From Pseudarthrobacter oxydans (GTDB taxonomy: Bacteria > Actinomycetota > Actinomycetes > Actinomycetales > Micrococcaceae): a stretch of 64,000 nucleotides of DNA. The position numbers and the translations under genes are program-made. Shown one piece after another: positions 51,919 to 61,572 of the stretch. The notes beneath the pieces are model-generated. The model saw only the letters and a program-made list of their open reading frames with translations. It was not told the DNA's origin and searched no databases. The stretch is from NCBI RefSeq assembly GCF_034258515.1, contig NZ_CP139438.1, forward strand, positions 4,376,104-4,440,103, in the 5' to 3' direction. Within the stretch, counting starts at the first letter, position 1; each line of letters starts with the position of its first letter.

Positions 51919-52875
51919 GTGACCATCGCAGAAAACACCGCGTCCGACGTACGTGATGTCATCATTGTGGGCTCTGGCCCGGCTGGTTACACGGCAGCTG
52001 TATACACCGCCCGTGCCAACCTCAAGCCGCTTTTGCTTGCAGGCTCCGTTACCGCCGGCGGTGAGCTGATGAACACCACCGACGTCGAGAACTATCCCGG
52101 TTTCCCGGAAGGGATCATGGGCCCGGACCTGATGGAGAACTTCGAAAAGCAGGCCTCACGCTTTGGCACGGAGATCCAGTTCGAGGATGTGACCTCCCTT
52201 GACCTCGAAGGTCCTGTAAAGACGGTGACCATTGCCACGGGCGAGAGCTTCCGTGCGAAGGCAATTATTCTTTCTACAGGGTCCGCCTACCGGGAGCTCG
52301 GGCTGCCGAACGAAAAGCGCCTGTCCGGCCACGGCGTTAGCTGGTGTGCAACCTGTGACGGTTTCTTTTTCAAGGACCAGGACATTGCGGTGATCGGCGG
52401 GGGAGACTCCGCTATGGAGGAAGCACTCTTCCTCACCAAGTTCGCGAAATCCGTGACAGTTGTTCATCGGCGCGACACCTTGAAGGCATCCAAGATCATG
52501 GCCGACCGCGCTTTGGCCCACGAAAAGATCAACTTCATCTGGAACAGCACCGTGGACGATGTTGTAGGCGAGGACAAAGTCAGCGGCCTGAAGCTGAAGA
52601 ACCTCGTTGACGGAACAGTTTCCGATCTTTCGGTGACCGGCGTGTTCGTGGCCATCGGCAACGATCCCAGGACTGACCTGGTCAAGGATGTCCTTGACCT
52701 GACACCCGAGGGGACCATTGCCGTCGAAGGCCGCAGCTCGAAGACAAGTATCCCCGGCGTTTTCGCCGCCGGCGACGTTGTGGACCCCACGTACCGCCAA
52801 GCCATCACGGCATCCGGTTCGGGTTGTGTAGCCGCAATCGATGTAGAGCATTACCTCGCTGACTTGCCCGCATAA
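51919..52875 (+). CDS. trxB: Thioredoxin reductase
   Basis: The 318-residue flavoprotein has the FAD motif [13 protein letters not shown], active-site CATC in [12 protein letters not shown], the NADPH motif [13 protein letters not shown] and the C-terminal FAD motif [16 protein letters not shown]. It passes electrons from NADPH to thioredoxin. The start is taken as GTG at 51919 (GGAAGAGG upstream). trxA follows after 37 bases in the same operon. Confidence 0.97.
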   Translation: MTIAENTASDVRDVIIVGSGPAGYTAAVYTARANLKPLLLAGSVTAGGELMNTTDVENYPGFPEGIMGPDLMENFEKQASRFGTEIQFEDVTSLDLEGPVKTVTIATGESFRAKAIILSTGSAYRELGLPNEKRLSGHGVSWCATCDGFFFKDQDIAVIGGGDSAMEEALFLTKFAKSVTVVHRRDTLKASKIMADRALAHEKINFIWNSTVDDVVGEDKVSGLKLKNLVDGTVSDLSVTGVFVAIGNDPRTDLVKDVLDLTPEGTIAVEGRSSKTSIPGVFAAGDVVDPTYRQAITASGSGCVAAIDVEHYLADLPA

Positions 52876-52912
52876 TCATCGCAAACAATATCCGAAGAGA
52901 GAGACAAGGGTT

Positions 52913-53239
52913 ATGAGTAACGCCAAAGACGTAACAGACGCTAGCTTCAGCACGGACGTTCTGTCCTCTGACAAGCCGGTTATTGTGGATTTCTGGGCCG
53001 AATGGTGCGGGCCCTGCCGCAAGCTCGGTCCGATCCTGGACGAAATTTCGGTGGAGTACAGCGAGAAGGTTGATGTCGTCAAGGTAAACGTGGACGACAA
53101 CCCATCCATCGCAGCCGAATACGGCATCACCTCCATCCCAGCTGTGTACCTGTTCCAGGGTGGTGAAGTGAAGAACACGGTTATTGGAGCTAAGCCAAAG
53201 CAGTTCTTCGAAAAGGAATTCGCTGACGTCCTGTCCTAG
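52913..53239 (+). CDS. trxA: Thioredoxin
   Basis: The 108-residue protein has the WCGPC active site in DFWAEWCGPCRKLGPILDEI and the cis-Pro loop GITSIPAVYLF. It reduces disulfides in cytosolic proteins. It is co-transcribed with trxB and ends at a strong terminator. Confidence 0.98.
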   Translation: MSNAKDVTDASFSTDVLSSDKPVIVDFWAEWCGPCRKLGPILDEISVEYSEKVDVVKVNVDDNPSIAAEYGITSIPAVYLFQGGEVKNTVIGAKPKQFFEKEFADVLS

Positions 53240-53264
53240 ATTCTGCGGTTTCTGCAGTTTCGCG

Positions 53265-53300
53265 AGTGGCCACCGCCTTCCGGCGGTGGCCACTTTTTGT
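53265..53300 (+). terminator. Intrinsic terminator after trxBA
   Basis: AGTGGCCACCGCC (53265-53277) pairs with GGCGGTGGCCACT (53282-53294), followed by TTTTTG. A classic strong rho-independent terminator. Confidence 0.97.
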
Positions 53301-53395
53301 TTCAGAGACTGGACACGTGCAACTGTGCCGATCGTGGGACTGCGGGGGCTGTGCGCGCATCCGCTCGTGAGCGCCGTCAGTCCCTACGGGTCCGC

Positions 53396-53411
53396 TGTTT
53401 CACGTGAAACG
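53396..53411. other. parS: parS site 1
   Basis: TGTTTCACGTGAAACG matches the ParB-binding consensus TGTTTCACGTGAAACA at 15 of 16 bases. It lies about 100 bases after the trxA terminator. Confidence 0.95.
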
Positions 53412-53708
53412 GGGCCGTCCGGCAGATGCCGTACACCCCCTGTAAAGGGCCGGAGCCACCCGCGCTACTAGGGGGAGTGCCGTATTAGGGATGACGCACT
53501 GCAATCAGCGTAACTCCGCCCTATTTGATGCAGTTCATCTCGTCCAGAGAAGGCGCCACCATGCGGCCCCGCCCTGCGGATTCCTCCCGCTCCGGTAGGC
53601 AATCGCACAGGAACCGTACTTAGACCTGCACCGGGACGGGAATTGCTTCTATCCGTACGTGGTGAGTGGGTGCACATCGTGACTGGCTGCTGCGGTGCGG
53701 GGCTGGCG

Positions 53709-53724
53709 TGTTTCACGTGAAACA
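53709..53724. other. parS: parS site 2
   Basis: TGTTTCACGTGAAACA is a perfect 16-base consensus site, and the only perfect one seen. Flanking GGCG / CGCC bases extend the palindrome. Confidence 0.98.
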
Positions 53725-54504
53725 CGCCGCCAGCGCGGCGGCCAGATTCAAGTCGACTTAGACCATTAGGTGAAGCATAAGACAACTGATGCTTCACCGG
53801 CCTTTCCACAACACACAGCTAAGTTGGGGTGAGCGCAGCCAGGGACAGCCGCACTGCTGGCGGCGCGATGCCGGGCTCAAGGTCAAGGCGCAGTCCTTCT
53901 TCCGAAGGCTCGCTCTAACTGCAGTGCACCTCGTCTCTAAGTGCCTTCCCACGACCCGCGGACAATCACTGCACGCCGGCGGTGCGCGACACTGGCGAAG
54001 CAACCAAAAGCCGTGCGCCCCAATCGCACCCCGCAGACTTGGCCCGACAGGCGGCCAAGGGACATTGGAGCTAATAGCCATGAATTTCTCCGGGGGAGCC
54101 ACCTGGTCTCCTGTACGGACTTCACCCTGTTCTGCTGTCATCTGGTGGTCATTGAAGTTCAACCGGGGTGCTCAACTTGGCTGCGGCGGCTAGATCCGAC
54201 GGAGCCTGTCCAACCGGTCTGCGTCCCTCTCCTGCCTGAGCAGGTTGGTCGTTCCCCATACTCATACTCATGACACGCCGACTACGAGACCGCCCGCTTA
54301 ATGAGACCGTCGGCGATGGCTGGTGAATCTGCTCCTCCCGGGCTTCCGCTTGGTTCTAGGTTCTGGAGGCTCGGACTCTCAGGTGGCATGAACGCTGACA
54401 GCACACCCCGGCAGTTCGCCGGGGCCCCGGTCGAGTTTGGGGGCACCACCCCTTCCGTTTCAGCCCGGGGGAGCGCGCGCCTAGAACCGACCTTTGTACA
54501 GAAC

Positions 54505-54520
54505 CGTTTCACGTGAAACA
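54505..54520. other. parS: parS site 3
   Basis: CGTTTCACGTGAAACA, one mismatch at the first base. Confidence 0.95.
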
Positions 54521-55122
54521 CCGCGGTCGCCGCATGGGAGAGTTTGCGGTGCGACTGCAAACCTCCTGGTGAAGCTGCAGCCCCCCTATGTGGTGGCCCC
54601 AGAGTGCAGGCACCGCATGATGGCTGGGACCTCTCCTCTCATTGGCTAGGACGTTCCCACCATCGTCTGGCGTCTTGCCTGTGCCTTGCGATGTGGATTT
54701 TTGGGGTACCTTGCTGTACCTGACGCCTACAGCTCCACATCGGTGTGACCACCAGGCGCGCACACCGCCGAGTATGAACCCCTCGGCAGGAGCCGGACTC
54801 GACAATCCACGAGTCTATAGCCAGCCGATTCTGTCTTGGGCCGTGCACTTACCAGCACCCCTTGGTTCTTCACTAAAACAGAGTCGGGAGCAGGGTGCAC
54901 GTAATCTAGGGGGCCAACTACTTGCCTCCTACTCTTTCAATGCGTGCGTACCGGCGGCCCCTTCTCACAACCGTCACGTCAGGACCATCCAACCAGCCGG
55001 CCGCAGTTAACCAATCCGCTGTCTGCCCGGTGGACCCTCACGCCATAAATCCAGCCAGGTCCTCAATGTGCACCCCATCCATGGGCCACACCTGGGCCTC
55101 ATGATCCCAAGCAGCCCGCAGT

Positions 55123-55524
55123 CTATCCACAAGTTATCCACACCAGCAGATCGCTCCTATCCACAGCCTTATCCACAGCCACCTAGCCAAGAGCCCGCGC
55201 CGCTTGCTGATCCGCCACGACAGCCCCAAACCCCAGTTGCAGCCGAGTGTGGCAAGCCATGGTCGGTCTGCGGTCTCCCGGCGAGCCTGCTCTCAAGATT
55301 CCAAGCCCTTCCCAGTCCCTGAATAAACCATAGTTAGTAGATACAGGCGCAGAAACAGCATCGTTCTGCACTCCTAGTTTGTTTCACGTGAAACGAGGCA
55401 GTGAATCAATCCGCACCGTAGGGCTGGGCATGCCCCAGAGGAACTGCCCTATGGCGATGTACCGGTTCAACCTCCCGTTCCGTGAGGCCCACTGTCCACA
55501 AAGTTATCCACAGCGCAATCCACA
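55123..55524. promoter_or_regulatory. DnaA-box cluster within the parS region
   Basis: Boxes on the same strand: CTATCCACA (55123-55131), TTATCCACA (55134-55142), CTATCCACA (55157-55165), TTATCCACA (55169-55177), then CTGTCCACA (55492-55500), TTATCCACA (55504-55512) and CAATCCACA (55516-55524). Three are perfect. The first four are packed within 55 bases. The cluster lies about 8.5 kb from the presumed oriC and no gene start is near, so a DnaA titration, reactivation or accessory-origin role is possible. Confidence 0.75.
55380..55395. other. parS: parS site 4
   Basis: TGTTTCACGTGAAACG, one mismatch at the last base. It lies between the two groups of DnaA boxes at 55123-55177 and 55492-55524. 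Confidence 0.95.
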
Positions 55525-56306
55525 GCCATGTCCACTACACCCGAAGGGTGTGTGGAAGACCACTGACGGCAGGGACACCTCAGATGGCAAGGCGGCCGGC
55601 CACCAGAACCGCTATGTTGGACACCCCGGGGATATGAGGAACAGGAAGGCGGGTGGGGCGCCGGCAGAGAACAGCAACGACCTTACCGCGCGCAGAGGGT
55701 GGTGACACCATAGTTAACGGCCACTGGACGGCCTCTGCGCATCGCGCGTTGCACCGCGGTTCGCGTGCGCCTCTCGTCCTGGACCGCAGCACGATCTGTT
55801 TGCTAGCCGGGATGGCATCCCGTAGTAGCAGGACGCGACAGCCCGCGTTAGTCCACGTGAGAGACTGCAGGCACGTCCAGCCGCCCGTATCTCCTTGACT
55901 GAACCCGTGCGGACTACACGACCCCTAACCAGCCGTTGTGGAGTTCTCCGGCCCGGAGCTATGACAGTCCAGGGGAGTGATGACAACAACCCGCCCACCA
56001 CAGGTCTGCTCGCGCGGGGATCCGCCTCACTATTCCGGAACGCAAGATTGGATCCCAGAGCTTGACCGCTGGTGGTTATCCTTCCGAGCATCCGGCCGCC
56101 GCGTTGCCCCTTTTGAGCCGTCAGTGGCGTGCACCCGATTATGGGTCTGGTGCTTCATCGCTCACTCGCCGGTCATGAGCCTACACCTGTCAGTAGCCCT
56201 CTCATCCATACTCCTCGCAGCCACTCATCGAGCTACTGCAGGCGCAAACTCGACGACTGCTCGTGCTGTGCCTCTGCGGAAACCAAGAGCGCTAGGGGTT
56301 AGCAAT

Positions 56307-56322
56307 CGTTTCACGTGAAACA
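56307..56322. other. parS: parS site 5
   Basis: CGTTTCACGTGAAACA, one mismatch at the first base. Bases after it (CCGTCCGGCA, then GCCGTAC) resemble those after site 1, hinting at an old shared origin. Confidence 0.95.
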
Positions 56323-56639
56323 AGCAGGGGTCCGTCCGGCAATGTGCCCCACGGACACTGCCGTACGATGCCGTACGTTCAGTCAAAACCTGCCTGGGTG
56401 TATCTGCAATGCAGGCCACCACTCACGCCCACCGCGCAGAAGCTCCTGGGCCGAGTTGGATCCAGAACCAGGAACGATGTGCCTAAGCGTGCGTGCGCCT
56501 TGGTTCGCTCTCGCCCCGGGAGTGGCGGCTGCGAAAAGTGCATGTATGTGGGCCGGATCGGGATATACGACCCGCGAACTTTGAAGCCCAAGTGGACGGC
56601 TCCAACCCGAGTTACCCAGCTCTTTGCCTCAAGGGCACA

Positions 56640-56655
56640 TGTTCCACGTGAAACA
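56640..56655. other. parS: parS site 6 (variant)
   Basis: TGTTCCACGTGAAACA, with C for T at position 5 inside the left arm. It is probably a weaker ParB site. Confidence 0.85.
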
Positions 56656-56952
56656 GTGCGCCTGACACTCGTGCTACCGGGACTGTCGTCGTTACGGGGT
56701 AGGGGCCTCCAATAGGACTAAGAGCGTGACCATGCGACCACACGGGAAGCTTGCCGTGCGGGACGGGACAACAGACGGCCGCCGACATACCAACGCCGAA
56801 CCAATGATGATCGGAAAGACTCCGACTAACTATCAGCAGCGAGTGGGCACCGCGGCCCGTGACACCTTGGGCAACCGCTGGGTCCGTTGGGCTAACCCCT
56901 CTATCCGGCCCGAAGGAGACGTGGATGAGCGGCAACATTGCCTGTTACCAGG

Positions 56953-56968
56953 GGTTTCACGTGAAACA
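56953..56968. other. parS: parS site 7
   Basis: GGTTTCACGTGAAACA, one mismatch at the first base. It lies inside the first copy of the diverged direct repeat. Confidence 0.95.
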
Positions 56969-57396
56969 CACGTGGAATCACTAAGGATTGTGGCTCAGAC
57001 AGGGTCAGATGCGGGAAGTCCCACCAGGAGAAACGCCCACTTCGTTCCAGAACCTCAATTGTTCGGATCTACGCGGGTATAGGGAAGGCCCCGAGTGCTA
57101 CTTGCTTGGTAGTTGTTATCACGTAGGCACTGCCACCAAAAACTTAGAAGGTGGCATTCGAGTTCTCGGGCAACTTGCCTTGGACGACAGGACAACAATC
57201 GGCCGCCGACATACAACCCAACCCCATCCCCGACCACGATCGGAAATGGTTCGAGTATCTATCAGCGCCGAGTGGGCAGCGGGACAAGGTGAGTGGACGC
57301 CGCGGTCACGCGACAGACATCCTCTGGGCTACTCTAGTGTGCCCGCCGAAGGCAGGCGGGGACACGGATGAGCGGCAACAGAGCCTGTTAATAGGG

Positions 57397-57412
57397 GGTT
57401 TCACGTGAAACA
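57397..57412. other. parS: parS site 8
   Basis: GGTTTCACGTGAAACA, identical to site 7, inside the second copy of the direct repeat, 444 bases further on. Confidence 0.95.
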
Positions 57413-57769
57413 CATTTGGGAACGCTGCGGATGGCGGCACATAAGGGACTAAATACAGAGAGTCCCACCATGGAAGAGCACCGATTCCGTTCCAGCACCT
57501 CAATTATTCGGCTCTCGGGCGGGTATAGGGAAAGTCCGAGACCGCAGCTCCATGGGAGTGACGATAGCGAGCGGGGGATCATCAGTGCCGGAGACCTGGA
57601 CTGCCTGGGCAGCCGGAATAGAAGCCCGATCTGCCTAACACGCAGCAACTCCACTCAGCCTTCGCGTGAAAGTCTTAACAGACAAGATGGTCAGGACACG
57701 AAGAGATCCAGCATCCTGGCACCCCAATACCCAGACAATGACCGCTAAGCGGAAGTAGCCCCAGCTCAA

Positions 57770-57808
57770 AGAAGAAGGCCTGATTCACACGGAATCAGGC
57801 CTTCCTTC
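57770..57808 (-). terminator. Intrinsic terminator after parB
   Basis: AAGGCCTGATTC (57775-57786) pairs with GAATCAGGCCTT (57792-57803); on the minus strand it is followed by a T-rich stretch (TCTTCTTTG). Confidence 0.92.
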
Positions 57809-57824
57809 TGCGGAACGATGCGCT

Positions 57825-59105
57825 TTAGTTGTTCGAACCAGGTGCGAGGACATCCATAATCCGGTTGAGATCCTCGACGCTTGCGAATTCGATACTCACC
57901 TTGCCCTTGCGGACACCAAGGGAAATCTTGACGTTGGTATCAAGCCGGTCAGAAAGGGAGGACGCCAAGTAATCGAGCCGCTCGTGGCGGGCACCAGGAC
58001 GGGGGATATTGTTCTTCGCCGGCTTGGCGGGATCCTGGTACATCGTTACGGCCTCTTCAGTGGCTCGCACTGACATCCCCTCAGCCACGATCTTCTGGGC
58101 CAGTCGCTCCATTGCTGCAGCGTCGGGCAGGGCCAACAGTGCACGGGCGTGGCCTGCGGACAATACACCTGCCGCGACCCGGCGCTGTACCAACGGGGGC
58201 AGTTTGAGCAGCCGAAGGGTGTTCGACACCTGGGGACGCGAACGCCCGATACGATCCGCCAGCTGCTCATGGGTGGTTCCGAAGTCTTCGAGGAGCTGCT
58301 GGTAGGCCGCCGCCTCTTCGAGGGGGTTTAGCTGGCTCCGGTGCAGGTTCTCCAGCAGGGCGTCCCGCAGAAGATCGTCGTCGGTGGTGTCCCTGACAAT
58401 TGCAGGGATGGTCTCGAGGCCGGCAGCCTGAACCGCCCGCCATCGACGTTCACCCATGACGAGCTCAAAGGGTTCACCACCGGGTTCGGTTGATTTGCGG
58501 ACAACAATTGGCTGGAGGACGCCTATTTCGCGAACGGAGTGAACGAGCTCAGCCATATCGTCTTCATCGAAGACCGATCGCGGCTGTTTGCGGTTGGGGT
58601 GGATGTCCGTGACTGAAATTTCAGCGAAGCGAACGCCCGGCACCTCTACCAGCTCCACGCCTGAGTCAGTCCAGGTGGGCTCGTCCTCCCGTTCAGCGGA
58701 ATCACCAGATGCCGACGCCGTAGCAGCCACCCCTGGCTGCTCCTCCTGCAGATCGGGAGCGGCCTCACCCTTGGCAGGGGATTCACTGCCCTCTTCCGTT
58801 TTGGCGAAAACACTGCCGGAAGGACGGGGCTTTGCGGCGGCGCTTCTTCCGGCAGTGCTCTTGCCTGCGGGAGATGCGGTGGACGGCTGCTTAGTGGACG
58901 GAGCAGCGGTCCCTTCGCTTGCTGCCTTGTTCGAGGACTGGTTGGCCGCGGCCTCTTCGGCTGGTTCCGTCTTCCTTCGTCCCTCAGGGAAGAAGAGGTC
59001 TACCGGACGGGAGGCGGCTGTACCGTTGCCCGAACCGTTGGCGGCGGCGGAACTTGGAATCAGCGCGCCAAGACCGCGGCCCAGGCCACGTCGCTTCTCG
59101 CTCAT
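57825..59105 (-). CDS. parB: Chromosome partitioning protein ParB (CTP-dependent clamp)
   Basis: The 426-residue protein starts with the ParA-activating motif [14 protein letters not shown] long disordered linker (about 20-160) follows, then the ParB/CTPase domain ([33 protein letters not shown]), the parS-binding HTH region ([20 protein letters not shown]) and a C-terminal dimer domain. It loads at parS and spreads. Good GGAGG site before ATG 59105. Nine parS-like sites lie within 7 kb. Confidence 0.97.
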   Translation of the reverse strand: MSEKRRGLGRGLGALIPSSAAANGSGNGTAASRPVDLFFPEGRRKTEPAEEAAANQSSNKAASEGTAAPSTKQPSTASPAGKSTAGRSAAAKPRPSGSVFAKTEEGSESPAKGEAAPDLQEEQPGVAATASASGDSAEREDEPTWTDSGVELVEVPGVRFAEISVTDIHPNRKQPRSVFDEDDMAELVHSVREIGVLQPIVVRKSTEPGGEPFELVMGERRWRAVQAAGLETIPAIVRDTTDDDLLRDALLENLHRSQLNPLEEAAAYQQLLEDFGTTHEQLADRIGRSRPQVSNTLRLLKLPPLVQRRVAAGVLSAGHARALLALPDAAAMERLAQKIVAEGMSVRATEEAVTMYQDPAKPAKNNIPRPGARHERLDYLASSLSDRLDTNVKISLGVRKGKVSIEFASVEDLNRIMDVLAPGSNN

Positions 59106-59167
59106 TGGTAATCCCTCCAGTGGTAGATCCCGGCCATGCCGTGCTCCGGTCGTTGCAGTTTGAAGAT

Positions 59168-60235
59168 TCAGCGCTCTGCTATTTCAGCAGCGGCTTCCAG
59201 ATAAGACAGGGCTCCACTGGAGGAAGGGTCGTACGTCATGACAGTCTGCTGGTAGCTCGGTGCCTCTGATATCCGCACGGAACGCGGAACAACAGCAGAC
59301 AGCACCTGGTCCGGAAAATGCTGGCGGACCTCGGCCGCGACCTGGGCGGCAAGATTCGTCCGCCCGTCGTACATCGTCAAAAGGATGGTGGAAACCACAA
59401 GGTCCGCGTTGAGGTGCTTCTGGATCATCTCAATGTTCTTGAGAAGCTGGCTCAGTCCTTCAAGTGCGTAGTACTCGCACTGTATGGGGATCAGCACCTC
59501 GTTGGCTGCACAGAAGGCATTGACCGTCAGCAGTCCAAGGCTTGGCGGGCAATCGATAAAGATGTAGTCGAGCCGCTGCTCGCCGTTCTTTTCCCGCGCC
59601 TTTGCATAGACGTCAATTGCCCGGCGCAGTCGCTGCTCACGGGCCACCAGCGAAACGAGTTCAATCTCCGCGCCGGCAAGGTGGATGGTGGCGGGTGCAC
59701 AGATCAGATTGTTGATGTCCGGGCAGGGCGCCACTACGTCCGCGAGCGGGACGTCGTTTATCAGGACATCGTAGATGCTGTCCACGTCGGCATGGTGCTC
59801 GATTCCCAGGGCGGTGGACGCGTTTCCCTGAGGGTCGATATCAATGACCAGGACATTCAATCCTGCCGCGGCAAGGGCGGCAGCAATATTGACGGTGGTG
59901 GTGGTCTTTCCTACCCCACCCTTCTGGTTCGAGACAGTAAAAACGCGCGTGTTCTCCGGACGGGGAAGCTTCCGGCCCACCAGCCGTTCACGGCGTTTGG
60001 TCTCATGTGCCAATTCGCGGGCGATCGGGCTGGAATCATCAATGGCGTCGATGATGTTGGATCTACCGGAGACGGTTGTTTCACGTGAAACGGCCATGGC
60101 GTTGGCGCCTGCCGCAACCCTTTCCGGATGAATTCCACCCCTGGCCGGGGGCACAATGGGACCAGCGACGGAACGTGCTGACCCCAAGGACACGAACGGC
60201 GGTATCCGTTGCGTGGAGGCTTCGCTACTGGTCAC
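59168..60235 (-). CDS. parA: Chromosome partitioning ATPase ParA
   Basis: The protein (355 residues from GTG 60235) has the deviant Walker [21 protein letters not shown], Walker B region [15 protein letters not shown] and the ParA C-terminal region. It drives segregation of ParB-parS complexes. The start is uncertain: GTG 60235 has no strong ribosome binding site, and ATG 60098 would give a 310-residue form. A parS site is encoded within codons VSRET in both forms. Confidence 0.95.
   Translation of the reverse strand: MTSSEASTQRIPPFVSLGSARSVAGPIVPPARGGIHPERVAAGANAMAVSRETTVSGRSNIIDAIDDSSPIARELAHETKRRERLVGRKLPRPENTRVFTVSNQKGGVGKTTTTVNIAAALAAAGLNVLVIDIDPQGNASTALGIEHHADVDSIYDVLINDVPLADVVAPCPDINNLICAPATIHLAGAEIELVSLVAREQRLRRAIDVYAKAREKNGEQRLDYIFIDCPPSLGLLTVNAFCAANEVLIPIQCEYYALEGLSQLLKNIEMIQKHLNADLVVSTILLTMYDGRTNLAAQVAAEVRQHFPDQVLSAVVPRSVRISEAPSYQQTVMTYDPSSSGALSYLEAAAEIAER
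60077..60092. other. parS: parS site 9, within parA
   Basis: TGTTTCACGTGAAACG lies inside the parA coding region, encoding Val-Ser-Arg-Glu-Thr near the N-terminus. parS sites at this point of parA are known in other bacteria. Confidence 0.95.
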
Positions 60236-60324
60236 TGGGGCACACTCACTCTCGTTCGGCCAAATTTGCTGCCGTTGTCTAGCCTAACCGCTGGACCCGG
60301 CAGAGTTGGGTCACCGGGCCTGAA

Positions 60325-60975
60325 CTAGGCTTTCTTTTGGGACTTGTTTACAACGATGCGCACCACAGTAGTAGGTTCCTCCAACAGGCTCTCGCCCACA
60401 GTCAGAACAGACGTTTCAATGCCGCCCAGTTTGCGGATGGTCTTGGCGGCCTTTTCGATTTCCTCAGCCGCACTGCGCCCCTTGATGGCCACCACCTCGC
60501 CCTTACCGGCGAGGAGCGGAATCGTGAGGCCGGCGAGGTTGCTGAGGGCAGAGACCGCCCGGGCTGTCACCACGTCAGCCTCCACATGTCCCACTGCCAA
60601 CTCGGCCCGGGTCCGCATTACGGTGACGTTGTCCAGGCCAAGATCGTCAACCACTTCCTGAAGCCAGATAACCCTGCGCTCCAGTGGCTCGATCAAGGTC
60701 AGTTCCAGGTCCGGACGGGCAATCGCGAGGCAGAGGCCCGGCAGGCCTGCACCACTGCCGACGTCGGCCACATGGCTGCCCTCGGGAATCTCGCTCTCAA
60801 TGACAGCGCAATTGAGCACATGACGGCTCCAGAGCCGGGGAATCTCCCGCGGCCCAATAAGGCCGCGCTCCGTTCCGGAGGTAGCCAAGTGCTCCACATA
60901 GCGCTTAGCCAGGTCCAACCGGTCGCCGAATATTTTCTCAGCGGCCACGAGTTCAGCTGCCGTGATGTCAACCAT
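60325..60975 (-). CDS. rsmG: 16S rRNA (guanine(527)-N7)-methyltransferase
   Basis: The 216-residue enzyme has the SAM-binding motif VADVGSGAGLPGLCLAIARP, the ELTLIEPLERRVIWLQEV helix and the ITARAVS-type segment (VVTARAVSALSNL). It methylates G527 in the 530 loop of 16S rRNA; loss gives low-level streptomycin resistance. It lies between jag and parA as in most actinobacteria. Confidence 0.95.
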   Translation of the reverse strand: MVDITAAELVAAEKIFGDRLDLAKRYVEHLATSGTERGLIGPREIPRLWSRHVLNCAVIESEIPEGSHVADVGSGAGLPGLCLAIARPDLELTLIEPLERRVIWLQEVVDDLGLDNVTVMRTRAELAVGHVEADVVTARAVSALSNLAGLTIPLLAGKGEVVAIKGRSAAEEIEKAAKTIRKLGGIETSVLTVGESLLEEPTTVVRIVVNKSQKKA

Positions 60976-60996
60976 GATTAGCGGATCAGCAATTCT

Positions 60997-61572
60997 CTAG
61001 TCTGCGGACACAACAATGTGGCGTCCGGCGCCTTCGCCCTCGGACTCACTGACCAGTCCCAGGTCTGCAACAGCGTCATGAACAATCTTGCGCTCATAGG
61101 CGCTCATCGGTTCCAGTGCCACCGGCTCGCCGTTTTCCCTCACTGAAGCTGCCGCATCTTCCGCGATCTTCTGCAGGTGGCCGGTACGCTCCTGGCGGTA
61201 GCCGTTGATATCCAGGACCAGCCTGGACCGGTTATCAGTCGCCGAGAGAACGGAGAGCCTGGTGAGCTCCTGGAGTGCCTCAAGGACTTCTCCGTCTTCA
61301 CCCACCAGATTGTCCAGGGCATCGGACTCTTCCTCTGTCACGATGGAGATGTAGGTGCGCCCGTTGCGGACTTCAATGTCGATATCGCCGTCGATGTCGG
61401 CAATGTCCAGCAGCTCCTCCAAGTAGTCCGCTGCCACGTCGCCCTCTTCCTCCAGGCGGCTGGCTGACGATCCCTTGGGTACGTCAGTTCCCGTGGATTC
61501 CCCATTCGCGGACGCGTCCCGGCTCTCGATGATGTCCTCGGAAAGGGCGTGTTCGGTGCTCTCGGCAGACAT
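60997..61572 (-). CDS. jag: Jag/KhpB-like RNA-binding protein (KH and R3H domains)
   Basis: The 191-residue protein has an acidic N-terminus, a KH-like domain (about 50-115; VRNGRTYISIVTEEESDALD, LVGEDGEVLEALQ) and an R3H domain (MSAYERKIVHDAVADLG). No classic Jag_N domain is seen, as usual in actinobacteria. It probably binds RNA and supports cell envelope growth. Its start shares one base with the yidC stop. Confidence 0.92.
   Translation of the reverse strand: MSAESTEHALSEDIIESRDASANGESTGTDVPKGSSASRLEEEGDVAADYLEELLDIADIDGDIDIEVRNGRTYISIVTEEESDALDNLVGEDGEVLEALQELTRLSVLSATDNRSRLVLDINGYRQERTGHLQKIAEDAAASVRENGEPVALEPMSAYERKIVHDAVADLGLVSESEGEGAGRHIVVSAD

Larger units (their letters stand above)
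56767..57540. repeat. Diverged direct repeat, two parS-containing units
   Basis: Unit A (about 56767-57090) and unit B (about 57191-57540) share GGCCGCCGACATAC, CTATCAGC-N2-CGAGTGGGCA, GATGAGCGGCAACA, the parS site, AGTCCCACCA and GCGGGTATAGGGAA in the same order, at an offset of 424-446 bases. Many substitutions and small indels separate them, with the parS core unchanged. Confidence 0.85.
53301..57769. other. 4.5-kb gene-free parS/DnaA-box region between trxA and parB
   Basis: No frame in this stretch has both a ribosome binding site and a recognisable protein. It contains eight parS-like sites (listed separately), a DnaA-box cluster (55123-55524) and two diverged direct repeats around the last two parS sites. 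In mycobacteria the cwlM amidase region fills the gap between trxC and parB; here it is missing. The stretch lies between the trxA and parB terminators and looks like a dedicated centromere region. Confidence 0.75.

Noticed and set aside
55853..55864. Possible tenth parS site (TCCACGTGAGAG)
   Set aside because: Only the CACGTGA core matches; the right arm is lost, so ParB binding is unlikely.
53794..57748. Several open frames of 60-130 codons in the trxA-parB gap
   Set aside because: None has a recognisable domain or a convincing ribosome binding site, and several run straight through parS sites. They look like chance frames in GC-rich DNA.
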